The notes: a model not told the origin generated them from the sequence alone. A stretch of 64,000 nucleotides of DNA from Kuafuiihalomonas sp039024635 (GCA_039024635.1 JBCCQA010000025.1:18183-82182); one strand, 5' to 3'; shown: positions 9,062-18,408, counted from the first letter of the stretch. Made by a program: numbers and translations.

Positions 9062-9656
9062 CAAGGGTAGCGAGTACCTGCTCGGCCAGGGCGGCGACGT
9101 CGTGGTCCACGGTGTGGAGGTGGATGTCGGGCTCGATCGGCGCTTCGAATGGGCTACTGATCCCCGTGAACTCTGGGATGTGGCCGGCCCTGGCCTTCTT
9201 GTAGAGGCCCTTCGGATCTCGGGCTTCGCAGACCTCGAGGGGGGTATCGACGAAGACCTCGTAGAAGGCCAAGCCGGCGCCCTCATGGACCGCTCGGGCC
9301 TCGTCTCTCTGTCGCTGGAGGGGACTGATGGCGGCGGTGATGGCCACCGTTCCGGCTTCGGCCAAGAGTCGAGCGACCTGGGACAGTCGTCGAAGGTTTT
9401 CGCTCCGGTCCGCGTCCGAGAAGCCGAGGTCGGCGTTCAGGCCCAGGCGGACGATGTCGCCGTCCAAGCGAAAGGCGGGACGGCCAGCCTCGACCAGCCG
9501 CCGCTCGACCTCGGCCGCCACGGTCGACTTGCCCGAGCCGGACAGCCCGGTGAGCCATAGGGTAGCTCCCCCATGCCCCAGCGCGGCCCACCGCGTCTCA
9601 CGGGTCAGAACGGTGGGCGGAGCCACCACGTTCCTCTCTTTATCGCGCTTGCTCAT
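9036..9656 (-). CDS. cysC: Adenylyl-sulfate (APS) kinase
   Basis: 206 residues with a P-loop GLSGSGKS at 37-44 and the family segments RLDGDIVRLGLN, GFSDADRSENLRR and DTPLEVCEARDPKGLYKKARAG. It phosphorylates adenylyl sulfate to PAPS, the sulfate donor for sulfotransferases. No ATP sulfurylase is nearby, but a PAPS-type sulfotransferase lies about 1.6 kb away (11227-12060), which suggests supply of donor for a sulfation reaction rather than only for assimilation. Confidence 0.93.
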   Translation of the reverse strand: MSKRDKERNVVAPPTVLTRETRWAALGHGGATLWLTGLSGSGKSTVAAEVERRLVEAGRPAFRLDGDIVRLGLNADLGFSDADRSENLRRLSQVARLLAEAGTVAITAAISPLQRQRDEARAVHEGAGLAFYEVFVDTPLEVCEARDPKGLYKKARAGHIPEFTGISSPFEAPIEPDIHLHTVDHDVAALAEQVLATLARESRFRR

Positions 9657-9678
9657 GGCCCGATCCAGCTCGGCGGCG

Positions 9679-11070
9679 TCAATCCTGGGTGAAGTAGAAG
9701 TGCATCGCCGACTCGTTCACCTGCGCATGGAGGTGAGGGGCCATCTCGGGCTCACCCCACAGGTAGATGAAGCGGGCGTCGGCGGGGGCAACGTTGGTGC
9801 AGCCGTGGCTGCGTACGTCGCCGAAGGTGTTGTGCCAGTAGGCGCCGTGGATGGCGTAGGCACCGTGGTAGTAGGTGGTCCAGGGGACTTCCTCGACGTG
9901 ATAGATGCCCTCTTTGGGGTCCCGCCCGCGCATCGTCTTGCTCAGATACTTGCGCTGGACTTGGTACAGACCGGTCGGCGTGTCGTGGCCCGGCTTACCG
10001 GAGGATACCAAGGTTGCGAAGATGGGCTGGTCGCCCTCATAGGCCACCAGCGTCTGCTCCCCAAGATTGACGTGGATCCACTTCTCGCCGGGCTGAACCC
10101 CGGCCGGACGAGAGATGGGGCGGGCAACGCGGACCCGCTCGGCCGCGATCATGCGGCCATCCCAGCCCCGCAGGTAGGCCTCGCCCTGGCGGGAGACGAC
10201 TCCTTTGGGGCGGAAGCGGGCGTGCTTTTCCGCTTCGCCGCAGCGCTCCAGCCGTCCTCCCCTTTCGCACCAGAGGTCGGCGTTGTCTTCGCCTCGCACG
10301 AAAGCGACGGGCAGCGGAGCCTCGGCGTCGATGAACTCTCCCTGCATGGGCGGGGGCTGGAGGATCTTCAGGTGATCGGCCAGCACGTACTCTCCGTAGA
10401 CGGTGCGGACGACCGGGGTGTCGGCGATCAGCTCTCGGCTGCTCAAGGCCAAGAAGAAGTCGTCCCACATCCGCTCGATGACGGCGGCTGGGCTCTCGGC
10501 TTCCTGGTCCTCGGGCGACAGGTCCAGGGCCCAGCGGACTTCGGCCGGCGTGGGGCGCTGGGAAAACCGAGGGGCACCTTTGACGATGACGCGACCGAAG
10601 CGGAAGGGCAGGGCTCGGTTCACGGCCGGGGGTCGTTGAGGTTCGTCGAAGGGCTCGAGCCTTCTCCCGAACTCGTAGCCACTGCTCGAGCAGACCACGC
10701 CGCCGGGAACGCTCCACCATCGGCCTGTCGTCCCGTTGTCGTAGCAGCTCGCGGTGCTCTCGGCGGTTCGGGCCGGAAAGACCTCTCCCCGCCGGGTTCG
10801 CGCAATCAGCGCCCGAGGCTTTTCGACCCTGTCGTACACCGGGACGCGAAAGCCCGTCGGCCTGGCGAGGTGGGTCCAGCCCGCCGGGGGTTCGGTCAAG
10901 GGTGATGGTCGTTGAACCCGAATGCGAGGGGTCCAGTCCGCGAGCTGTGGAGCGCGCCAGTCCGGGGAAGGCGGTCGACCGCCGCCGCCTACGGCGTCGA
11001 GAGAGGGCGCGTCGTCGGCTCGGGCCGACGAAGCGATCAGGAGCAAGGCTGGGACGAGCAGGGATCGCAT
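9679..11070 (-). CDS. Exported L,D-transpeptidase (YkuD domain)
   Basis: 463 residues from the ATG at 11070, which starts a clear signal peptide (LLVPALLLIASSARA). The C-terminal YkuD domain contains the catalytic motif SHGCTN with Cys424, preceded by HGAYWHN. Such enzymes cross-link peptidoglycan (3-3 bonds) or attach proteins to it, in the periplasm. The ~270-residue N-terminal part is unassigned and may bind substrate or the wall. The gene ends 22 bases from the cysC start and is divergent from the sulfotransferase. Confidence 0.88.
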   Translation of the reverse strand: MRSLLVPALLLIASSARADDAPSLDAVGGGGRPPSPDWRAPQLADWTPRIRVQRPSPLTEPPAGWTHLARPTGFRVPVYDRVEKPRALIARTRRGEVFPARTAESTASCYDNGTTGRWWSVPGGVVCSSSGYEFGRRLEPFDEPQRPPAVNRALPFRFGRVIVKGAPRFSQRPTPAEVRWALDLSPEDQEAESPAAVIERMWDDFFLALSSRELIADTPVVRTVYGEYVLADHLKILQPPPMQGEFIDAEAPLPVAFVRGEDNADLWCERGGRLERCGEAEKHARFRPKGVVSRQGEAYLRGWDGRMIAAERVRVARPISRPAGVQPGEKWIHVNLGEQTLVAYEGDQPIFATLVSSGKPGHDTPTGLYQVQRKYLSKTMRGRDPKEGIYHVEEVPWTTYYHGAYAIHGAYWHNTFGDVRSHGCTNVAPADARFIYLWGEPEMAPHLHAQVNESAMHFYFTQD

Positions 11071-11226
11071 TCGCTCGGATGGATCATCTGCCAGATGGCC
11101 TGCAATTTCCACAATGCAGCCGTTTTTCCACACACCTTTTGCAACGGGATCGGAAATCGATCAGGATCGGAGTCCGTGGATCTGCGTCAGTGGGGAGCAC
11201 GGGCGCTCGGTGGAACCCGAGGCGTG

Positions 11227-12060
11227 ATGTCCGTCGTCCGGGACCTGGCCGCCGACGGGGTGCGGACCTGCAGCTTTCTGCGAGGGCGCCTGGAGTTCCG
11301 CCCTCGGGCGGATGACGTCTACATCGCAACCTATCCTCGATCGGGGACCACCTGGATGCAGTACGTGGTCCATCTGCTCCTCCGAGGGGGACGAGACGAT
11401 TTCGATCACATCTGTCGGGTCACGCCCTGGTTCGAGCGAAGCCTGGCCCTCCAGACCCGCACTGCGGATGACTTCGAGCACATCTCCGCACCTCGCGTCT
11501 TCAAGACCCACTTGGTCCCGGCCTGGATGCCGGCCCGGGGACGGGTGGTCCACGTGGTCCGTGACGGCCGTGAAGTGGCCCGCTCCTACCACGAGCTCTA
11601 TCGAAGTCATCTGGGCTACGAGGGCGATTTCGACGCCTTTTTCGATCGATTCCTCCAGGGGCGCCTTCAATACCGATCCTGGTTCGCCCACAACGAGGCC
11701 TGGTCCCAGGGCCGAGACGGTCTGGAGATCATGCGGGTCGCCTACGAGGACATGCAGGCCGACTTGGGCCAGGTCGTCGATCGACTGGCCGACTTCTTTC
11801 AGCGCCACATGTCGAACCAGCTTCGCGCGCTCATCCTGGACCGGGCCCATCGAGACGCCATGAAGGCCGAGGAGGATCGGTTCGACCCCATCATCGAGGA
11901 CCAGCTCGCCCGGGGCCTCCACCGTGGCCGCTTCATTGGGGCTTCACCGAGGCGTCGGGCTTTCGACTTGAGCCCCGAGCAGGCCACCCGATTTCGTGCT
12001 CTACTGGCCCGGCCCCCGGCTCCGGCCGGCCCTTGGGCCCTCCCGGACTTTTTACACTGA
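11227..12060 (+). CDS. PAPS-dependent sulfotransferase
   Basis: 277 residues from the ATG at 11227. The 5'-phosphosulfate loop YPRSGTTW is at residues 36-43, and the 3'-phosphate site HVVRDGREVARSYHE, with Arg112 and Ser120, matches the cytosolic sulfotransferase family. It would move sulfate from PAPS to a hydroxyl or amine of a small molecule or lipid; the acceptor is unknown. The frame is open upstream to 10912, but that part is antisense to the L,D-transpeptidase signal region. The APS kinase in the window could supply its donor. Confidence 0.85.
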   Translation: MSVVRDLAADGVRTCSFLRGRLEFRPRADDVYIATYPRSGTTWMQYVVHLLLRGGRDDFDHICRVTPWFERSLALQTRTADDFEHISAPRVFKTHLVPAWMPARGRVVHVVRDGREVARSYHELYRSHLGYEGDFDAFFDRFLQGRLQYRSWFAHNEAWSQGRDGLEIMRVAYEDMQADLGQVVDRLADFFQRHMSNQLRALILDRAHRDAMKAEEDRFDPIIEDQLARGLHRGRFIGASPRRRAFDLSPEQATRFRALLARPPAPAGPWALPDFLH

Positions 12061-12068
12061 GCCCATTC

Positions 12069-13109
12069 ATGGACGGACTCCTTCGCATATCGACCCGCCC
12101 GGGGCCCCGAAGCAGCCAGCCGCCCCGGCGAGCGCGGCCGAGCTGGCTCGATCGGCTCGAGCGGGCCGTCCTCCAAGACCCCGGCTTCGCAACCAGGCCC
12201 AGTCTTCTCGGCTTGGAGCGCCTGATGTGGTCCATGGCCCGACCGGGCGCCGTCTTCATGGGCATCGGGCTGTGCTCGGCTCGGGCCCTCAGTCGCGGGC
12301 TTCCCATCGACGTTCTCCAGATGCTCCTCGCCGCCGAGCGCCTTCGGGTGGAGGTGGGGGCGCCAACCACGGTGGTCCTGGTCGCCGACCAGCACGCAGA
12401 GCTGAACGCCTTCGAACCGGAAGCCATTCGGCGCCGGGCCGACGTCACCGTACGGACCTTGCTACGGGTTCGGGCTCGCCTCGGCCTGAGCGGACTTTGC
12501 GTCCTCCGCGCCTCCAGCCTGGCGTCCGACCCCCTCTACCGCCAGCTCCTCGAGGACGCGCGGGTCCGGGCCGGTGCTCGAGCCAACGCATACGCCCTTC
12601 GCCAGGCCGTCGACGTCGCCTACATGCACCGAGCCCTGGACGGCATCATCAAGCTGGGCTGGGTCTTGAGCCGGCAGCGCGTCCACGGCACCAACCTGGA
12701 CGAGGTGGCCTTTGATCAGTGGGTCCAAGATTGGACCTGCGCGACCCCCGCCTTCGCCTACACCGCTTCGGGTCGAGTCCTCGACGATCGGGCTCCCAAG
12801 GCCGCCCCCTACGTCGAGGTCAGCCCTTCCCGACGGGTGATGCTCGACCCGCGGGAGGACGTGGCGGCGAAGCTGGCCGGCGCCGCCGTTTCGAGGTCGA
12901 CCCTCAACGGCGTCAAAAACCAGCTCCGGACCTTGGCCCAGTCCTACACGCGAATGGTCGAACCCCTGCGGGGCAACCTGGGACAGCGAACCCAGCTCAT
13001 TCTCCAGCGGCTGTACGGCCCGCGTCGGGCGATGGTGGGTCCGCTTCCGCGTCGAGGTGCGGAAGGCCCCAAATCAGAAACATCCCTGGAAGCGTCGCGA
13101 GGAAGGTGA
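12069..13109 (+). CDS. Unidentified protein, possible class I aminoacyl-tRNA-synthetase-like fold
   Basis: 346 residues from the ATG at 12069 (the open frame reaches 12033, inside the sulfotransferase). I do not recognise the family. The order of segments resembles a TyrRS-type HUP fold: FMGIG where HIGH would be, a strand TVVLVADQHAELN, a helix with LLRVRARLGLSG, LYRQLLEDAR, then SPSRRVMLDP and EDVAAKLAGA where KMSKS and its following helix would lie. Neither HIGH nor KMSKS is intact, so ordinary tRNA charging is unlikely. A cyclodipeptide-synthase-like or other HUP enzyme is possible. This fold reading is inference by eye. The 3' end overlaps the convergent permease by 113 bases. Confidence 0.55.
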   Translation: MDGLLRISTRPGPRSSQPPRRARPSWLDRLERAVLQDPGFATRPSLLGLERLMWSMARPGAVFMGIGLCSARALSRGLPIDVLQMLLAAERLRVEVGAPTTVVLVADQHAELNAFEPEAIRRRADVTVRTLLRVRARLGLSGLCVLRASSLASDPLYRQLLEDARVRAGARANAYALRQAVDVAYMHRALDGIIKLGWVLSRQRVHGTNLDEVAFDQWVQDWTCATPAFAYTASGRVLDDRAPKAAPYVEVSPSRRVMLDPREDVAAKLAGAAVSRSTLNGVKNQLRTLAQSYTRMVEPLRGNLGQRTQLILQRLYGPRRAMVGPLPRRGAEGPKSETSLEASRGR

Positions 13110-14490
13110 AGAAGAAGTAGCCCGCGAACCCGACAGACTCTGCGATCACGCCGCTCACCGTACCTGCCACCGTCCAGCCCACGCTCATCATCGAAGTCAG
13201 GAGGGCCATGTGGGCTGCTCGATGCTCGGGCATGCAGCAACGCATGATGAAGACCATGAAGACGGCGGTGCCAAGCCCAGCCCCGAACATCTCGACAATG
13301 ATGACGATCCCCATCGTCCAAAGACCGACCTCGGTGCCTTCGACTGCGAGGGCGAGACCGGCGTAGAGCAGGTTGAGAACGTTCTGCGCCAAGACGAAGG
13401 GCCATATCCAACGACGAAGACCGTCTCGTGCGATGAGCCAGCCTCCCAGGAGCGGCGCCACCAGGGCCGCCACCATGCCCACCGTTCCCTGGGCCAGACC
13501 GTAGAACTCTTTGGTCATCCCGTGCTGGAGCAGGAAGACGAAACGCATCTTCTCCAAGAAGGACTCTCCGACCCGAAAAAGAAGGATGAACGCCAGCATG
13601 TGCCCCACCTTGGGCTGGGCCATGAAGGCGACGAAGCCTCGAGCAAAGGGGGAGGAACTGCGGGCAAAGCGCTGACGGGCGAAGCGAGCTCCCAAGAAAC
13701 CGCCCGCTAAGATGAGGGTGACCAGACCAAGGCTGAGGTTCCGGGCGCTCAGCCAAGCCGGCAGTTCCATGCCCTCAACCCCTTGGAGCATCCGGGCCAA
13801 GAGTAGGCCGAGGATCAAGGCTACGCCGGCCACGATGAGCCCAGGGCGACCCCACCAGAAGCGGCGAAAGCTCTCTTTTTGTTGGGGGACCCGAGGAAGG
13901 ATGAAGGCGTGGAGGAGGCTCAAGGCCAAGAGGGCTACGGCACAGGTCGCGAAGCCGAAGCTCCAGCCCAACACGCCGATGCCGGCCAAGAGGGGGCCGC
14001 CCACTACCAACAGAGCGGCTCGGTACGAAGGCGCCTTGAGGCCCACCAGCTTGGCCTGAAGCCTTGGACCCAGGGCTTCGAGGTAGAAGCCGTCGATGGC
14101 GATGTCGTGGGTCGCCATCATGAGGGCCACCACCACGAAGAGCACCGAGACTGGGCCCAGGGCTTCGGTGCCGGCCACGACAGCGAGGCCTGCCACCGCC
14201 ACCGCCAGGGCGAGCTCGGCCCCGATCAGCCAGGTCCGCTTGCTTCCGTAGGTGTCGGCCCAGGCCGCCCACAGGAACTTCAGGTTGAGGGGCAGGTGAA
14301 ACAGCGAGGTCAAGCCGATGGCGCTCAGGCTGGCGCCCATGTCGGCGAAGAAGATCTCCGCCAGCTTGTGGACGATGTTGTACGGAAAGCCCTCAGCGAA
14401 GTAGGTCGAAAAGGTCCAGACCGAGTGGGGAACGGGGGACGGCGCGTCCTCCTCCGAGGAGCGCGCCTCGGTCGCATCGGCCGCGGCCAC
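12997..14490 (-). CDS. MFS permease, AmpG-like
   Basis: 497 residues with about 12-14 hydrophobic segments. The N-terminal TYFAEGFPYNIV and the loop LKFLWAAWADTYGSKR match the AmpG/SLC33-type branch of the major facilitator superfamily, whose members import muropeptides or acyl-CoA-like compounds. The loop ATHDIAIDGFYLEAL is also typical of AmpG. It could recycle cell-wall fragments, in keeping with the L,D-transpeptidase nearby. The C-terminal tail is antisense to the end of the unidentified 12069-13109 gene, an unusually long convergent overlap. Confidence 0.82.
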   Translation of the reverse strand: MAAADATEARSSEEDAPSPVPHSVWTFSTYFAEGFPYNIVHKLAEIFFADMGASLSAIGLTSLFHLPLNLKFLWAAWADTYGSKRTWLIGAELALAVAVAGLAVVAGTEALGPVSVLFVVVALMMATHDIAIDGFYLEALGPRLQAKLVGLKAPSYRAALLVVGGPLLAGIGVLGWSFGFATCAVALLALSLLHAFILPRVPQQKESFRRFWWGRPGLIVAGVALILGLLLARMLQGVEGMELPAWLSARNLSLGLVTLILAGGFLGARFARQRFARSSSPFARGFVAFMAQPKVGHMLAFILLFRVGESFLEKMRFVFLLQHGMTKEFYGLAQGTVGMVAALVAPLLGGWLIARDGLRRWIWPFVLAQNVLNLLYAGLALAVEGTEVGLWTMGIVIIVEMFGAGLGTAVFMVFIMRCCMPEHRAAHMALLTSMMSVGWTVAGTVSGVIAESVGFAGYFFFTFLATLPGMFLIWGLPHLDAEADPPSPDAGRTAAGE

Positions 14491-14534
14491 GCTTCACCAT
14501 ACACGACTTTACAAGCCGTCGTGGGAATGGCCGT

Positions 14535-16823
14535 GTGAGCTTCGTGCCCACGGACGCCGAGGTCGAACTCGAATTCTACGAGACCTTCTTCCTCGAACGA
14601 GATCTGGAGCCCTATCCCGTTCAAGAAAAGGCGATCACCGCCATCTTCGCCGACGAAGACCTGCTGGTCACCGTGCCCACTGGAACCGGTAAGACGCTGA
14701 TGGCCAAGGCCGCGATCATGCGGGCCCTTCGCCAAGGCCGACGGGCCATCTACACCACGCCTCTTCGGGCCCTGACGGAAGAGAAGTTTCGAGAGCTCCA
14801 GGCCGACTTCGGAGAGGATCAGGTCGGCTTCGCAACCGGGGACTACAAGGTGAACCCGGAGGCCCCCATCCAGGTTCTGGTGGCCGAGATCCTCTGGAAC
14901 CGGATCTTCGGCAGCCCCGGTGTGCCGCCCGCAGACGTCGTGGTCATGGACGAAGGTCACTATTTCAACGATCCCGAGCGAGGGTACGTCTGGGAGCAGT
15001 CCATCATCGGATTGTCGCCGGAGACCCAGCTCGTCATCCTCAGCGCCACGGTTGGTGCGGCCCGTCAGTTCACTCAGTGGGTACGCACGGTCCGATCACG
15101 ACCCATGTCCTTGGTGCAGAGCTTCGAGCGCAAGGTCCCGCTGCACCACGAGTTTCGAGAAGACTACCTAGTCGACACCATCAAGCGGCTCTTCGCCGAC
15201 GGGGAGGTACCGGCCCTCGTCTTCTGTTTCGGCCGCAGGCTCTGCTTCGAGAAGGCCCGCCTTCTCCGAGCCTGTCCCAAGTTCATCGACAAGGATCAGC
15301 AAGCCGAAGTGAAGCGGCGAAGCGAGGGCATCCTCCTTCAAGCCGGGATGTCGGCCGAGTTCGAGAAACTTTTGCTTCACGGCATCGGCGTGCACCACGC
15401 TGGTGTCCTGCCCTCTTATCGGCGCCTCGTCGAAGAGCTGACCGCCGACCGGCTCCTGAAGGTCGTCGTCACCACCGAGACCATCGCGGCCGGGATCAAC
15501 CTGCCGGCCAAGCGCTGCGTGTTTCCGTCCTTACGGAAGTACATCAAGAGAAAGGCCCGCCTCCTCCATCCGGCCGAGTATCACCAGATGGCCGGACGGG
15601 CAGGCCGACCCCAGTTTGATAAAGAGGGCATCGCCATCACCCTCGCCCCTGAGGAGGTGGTCCAGGACTTCCGCAAGGAGCTCCGGGATCTCAAGAAGCG
15701 AGGCCATCACTCGGTGGACGAAGCCAAGATCAAGAAGAAGTACTACAGCCGGGCCAAGACCGAGGCTCGGGCTCGGGACGACGTGACCTGGGACCCCGAG
15801 CTCCACGCCAAGCTGGTCGAAGGTGAGCCGGCTGCGCTCCAATCAAAGACAAGGGTCACGGCCGAGCAGATCCTGGCCATCGGCCTGCCCGATCTGCGGA
15901 CGGCGGCGCTGCCTGGACAATCCATCCTTCAGCGGGAGCAGGCGGCCGAGGCGACCAAGGAAGCCGAGCGGGCCAGACTCCTGGCCGAGGCGAGGGGCGA
16001 GGCGCCACCGGAGCCGGTCGCCGGGACCGAGCCGAGTTCGACGGGTGAGGCCCAGCCGGAGGGAGGGCCGGAGGCGACCGCTGAGGCCGACGCAGCCCCG
16101 AAGGTATCGCCGGGGCTCGACATGCTTTACGTGATCGAGCGCCTTCTTCTGCCTGATGGTCAAAAAGCCGAGGCCCACAAGCAGCTCGCGATGATCACCC
16201 GCAACCTCCAGGCGCTGGGCGTCGTCGACGAGAGCGGTCGCCAGGTCGACGGAGAGGTCATTAAGGAGGTCCGAGGCATGGACGGTCTGTTCGTGTGGGC
16301 GGTGATGCGGGACCAATACCTGGACGAGGAGCTGGTCCTCGAGATGAGTGAGTTCATGGTCGACCACGACGCGATCCAGCGTATCTTCGATCGCAAAGCG
16401 AAGGAGGCTCGACGTCAGTGGGTCTTGGAACGGCTGCGGGAACTCCGCCGAGACAACCCTCAGGTCAGCTTCGAGGACGTCGACCGGATGTACGAGGAGG
16501 AGCATCCCTATGAGCCGAGCCGCATCGAGCTCATTCACGGTGCGTTTGCGAGCAAGCTCCCCCATCCTGAACTTCACGGCGGAAAGCGCCCGAAGCGGAT
16601 TTGGGCGGAGATGGAGGCCGAGGCGCTCAGTTTCGTGGACTACGTGGAGCGCCACGACCTGGGCTACGAGGAAGGGAGTCTCTTCACCTACTTGGCCCGG
16701 GTGATGCGAGCGGCCAAGATGCTGGGTGAGGTCACCAAGGTGGAGCTCTTCGAAGCGCTGGAGACTCGAATTCGACACCGCCTGGCTGCGGTCGATGAGC
16801 GCGTCATGGAGGGGCTCTGGTAG
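14535..16823 (+). CDS. Ski2-like DExH-box helicase
   Basis: 762 residues with Walker A VPTGTGKT (47-54), motif II DEGH (139-142), SAT in LSATVG and motif VI QMAGRAGRP. This places it in SF2, near the Ski2/Hel308 group; it would unwind RNA or DNA with ATP. After the helicase core a low-complexity Ala/Glu/Pro linker (~465-525) leads to a charged C-terminal domain of ~235 residues that I cannot name. Translation probably starts at the GTG at 14535. Its stop overlaps the sirtuin GTG start by one base, so it heads a four-gene cluster. Confidence 0.85.
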   Translation: MSFVPTDAEVELEFYETFFLERDLEPYPVQEKAITAIFADEDLLVTVPTGTGKTLMAKAAIMRALRQGRRAIYTTPLRALTEEKFRELQADFGEDQVGFATGDYKVNPEAPIQVLVAEILWNRIFGSPGVPPADVVVMDEGHYFNDPERGYVWEQSIIGLSPETQLVILSATVGAARQFTQWVRTVRSRPMSLVQSFERKVPLHHEFREDYLVDTIKRLFADGEVPALVFCFGRRLCFEKARLLRACPKFIDKDQQAEVKRRSEGILLQAGMSAEFEKLLLHGIGVHHAGVLPSYRRLVEELTADRLLKVVVTTETIAAGINLPAKRCVFPSLRKYIKRKARLLHPAEYHQMAGRAGRPQFDKEGIAITLAPEEVVQDFRKELRDLKKRGHHSVDEAKIKKKYYSRAKTEARARDDVTWDPELHAKLVEGEPAALQSKTRVTAEQILAIGLPDLRTAALPGQSILQREQAAEATKEAERARLLAEARGEAPPEPVAGTEPSSTGEAQPEGGPEATAEADAAPKVSPGLDMLYVIERLLLPDGQKAEAHKQLAMITRNLQALGVVDESGRQVDGEVIKEVRGMDGLFVWAVMRDQYLDEELVLEMSEFMVDHDAIQRIFDRKAKEARRQWVLERLRELRRDNPQVSFEDVDRMYEEEHPYEPSRIELIHGAFASKLPHPELHGGKRPKRIWAEMEAEALSFVDYVERHDLGYEEGSLFTYLARVMRAAKMLGEVTKVELFEALETRIRHRLAAVDERVMEGLW

Positions 16824-17569
16824 TGGGCATGGGGTCCGAGCTGCAGGAGCTGCGGGCGCTGATCCAGAGTCGTCGGCCGCTCACAGTGCTGACCGGGGCC
16901 GGCATCTCGGCCGAGAGTGGCGTGCCGACCTTTCGGGACGGGAACGGGCTCTGGCGCAACCACGACCCGATGGAGATCGCGACCCCCGAGGCCTTCAATC
17001 GGGATCCGAAGCTGTCCTGGGAGTTTTATCAGGAGCGGCGCGCGAAGCTGGTAGAGGTGGCCCCTAACCTGGGGCATCATGCGGTGGCCGCGTTTCAAGC
17101 GCGTCGACCCGAGACGGCGCTCATCACCCAGAACGTCGATGCGCTTCACCGAGAGGCCGGAAGCGATCGACTGATCGAGATGCACGGCTGCATCTGGAAC
17201 GTTCGCTGCACCGAGTGTCGTTTCGAAGAAGAGAATCGTCACGTCGACCTGCACCTCCCTCCGCGTTGCCCTGACTGCGGGGCGCTCTTGCGTCCGGACA
17301 TCATGTGGTTCGGCGAGCACTACCAAGAGTCCATGATGGACGAGATCGAGCAGCTCCTGGGCCGGGGGGGGATCATGCTCGTGGTCGGAACCTCGGGGCA
17401 CGTCCATCCTGCCGCCGCCTTTGCTGGCTATGCTCGGCAGCAGGGCGCGTTCTGCATCGAGATCAATCCGAACGGCACTCTGAACGAGTCCGACATGGAC
17501 GTGGTGGTGCGGGCGCCGGCGGGCGAAGTGCTGCCGCTTCTCCTGGAGACCAAGGACCTCGAGCCATGA
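16823..17569 (+). CDS. cobB: NAD-dependent protein deacylase, sirtuin (Sir2/CobB family)
   Basis: 248 residues with the sirtuin signature GAGISAESGVPTFRDGNGLW (about 22-41), TQNVDALH, the catalytic His in IEMHG, a four-cysteine zinc site (CTEC ... CPDC) and GTSGHVHPAA. The stretch FYQERRAKL carries the Tyr-x-x-Arg pair that in CobB and SIRT5 reads acidic acyl groups, so it may remove succinyl or malonyl as well as acetyl groups from lysines. The start is GTG at 16823, or ATG at 16829. It is translationally coupled to the helicase and to proB. Confidence 0.9.
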   Translation: MGMGSELQELRALIQSRRPLTVLTGAGISAESGVPTFRDGNGLWRNHDPMEIATPEAFNRDPKLSWEFYQERRAKLVEVAPNLGHHAVAAFQARRPETALITQNVDALHREAGSDRLIEMHGCIWNVRCTECRFEEENRHVDLHLPPRCPDCGALLRPDIMWFGEHYQESMMDEIEQLLGRGGIMLVVGTSGHVHPAAAFAGYARQQGAFCIEINPNGTLNESDMDVVVRAPAGEVLPLLLETKDLEP

Positions 17570-18408
17570 ACGAACGAGCCCTGCTGCAGCGAGCCCAGCG
17601 GGTCGTGGTCAAGGTCGGGACTCGAGTCCTCACTCGACCGCCGGGCGGTCTGGTCCTCAGTCGACTGTACGAAATCGTCGAGCAGCTGGCCGAGCTTCAT
17701 CGAGACGGGCGGGAGGTGCTGCTCGTCAGTTCGGGGGCCGTGGGCCTGGGTCGAGAGAGCCTGGGCTTGGACGATGAGCCCATGGATCTGGGCTTGCGGC
17801 AGGCCTGCGCCGCCGTGGGGCAGAGCCGCCTCATGGAGCTGTACCAGCATGGATTTGCTCGACTGGGGATCCGCGTGGCGCAGCTCCTCTTGACCCGACA
17901 AGACTTCGAGCGTCCGGAAGAGATCCACAACGTCGAGGGCGTTCTCCGTCAGCTCCTGGAGCGCCGGGTCCTTCCCATCGTCAACGAGAACGACGTCGTG
18001 GCCACCGAGGAGCTGGCTCTTCGCGAGACTGTCGATGGTCAGCGAACCTTCGGCGACAACGACCAGCTTTCCGCCCTCGTCGCGACGCGACTCTACTGCC
18101 ATCTGTTGGTGCTCTGCACCGACGTGGACGGCGTTTTCGACGCCGACCCCCGAGCCGCCCCCGAGGCGGAACTGATCGGAACCATGTCGGCCGAGCGCAC
18201 GGGAGATGGGGCGGGTGCGCCTCAGCTCGGAGGCCCCACCCCCAGCGGTCGAGGCGGGATGCGCTCCAAGGTCGAGGCGGCTCGGCTCGTGGCCCGGGCG
18301 GGGTGCCATGGCCTCATCGTGAACGGACGCGAGCCAGGACGAATCGTCGAGGGGGCTCGGGGAGGCAGGGTCGGAACCTGGTTTCCGGCTGAGGGTCGCC
18401 ATGAGTGA
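17566..18408 (+). CDS. proB: Glutamate 5-kinase, short form without PUA domain
   Basis: Catalyses ATP-dependent phosphorylation of glutamate, the first step of proline synthesis. 280 residues, all amino-acid-kinase domain: VVKVGTRVLT near the N-terminus, LLVSSGAVGLG, IVNENDVVA, FGDNDQLSA and GRGGMRSKVEAA. The C-terminal PUA domain of the ~367-residue E. coli enzyme is absent, as in some other lineages. The ATG at 17566 overlaps the sirtuin stop (ATGA), and the stop overlaps the proA start by 8 bases. Confidence 0.94.
   Translation: MNERALLQRAQRVVVKVGTRVLTRPPGGLVLSRLYEIVEQLAELHRDGREVLLVSSGAVGLGRESLGLDDEPMDLGLRQACAAVGQSRLMELYQHGFARLGIRVAQLLLTRQDFERPEEIHNVEGVLRQLLERRVLPIVNENDVVATEELALRETVDGQRTFGDNDQLSALVATRLYCHLLVLCTDVDGVFDADPRAAPEAELIGTMSAERTGDGAGAPQLGGPTPSGRGGMRSKVEAARLVARAGCHGLIVNGREPGRIVEGARGGRVGTWFPAEGRHE

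Noticed and set aside
7229..9286. Long minus-strand open frame (685 codons) opposite the collagen-like lipoprotein
   Set aside because: It is an antisense shadow of a well-supported gene; its sequence has no domain and runs through the unrelated cysC end.
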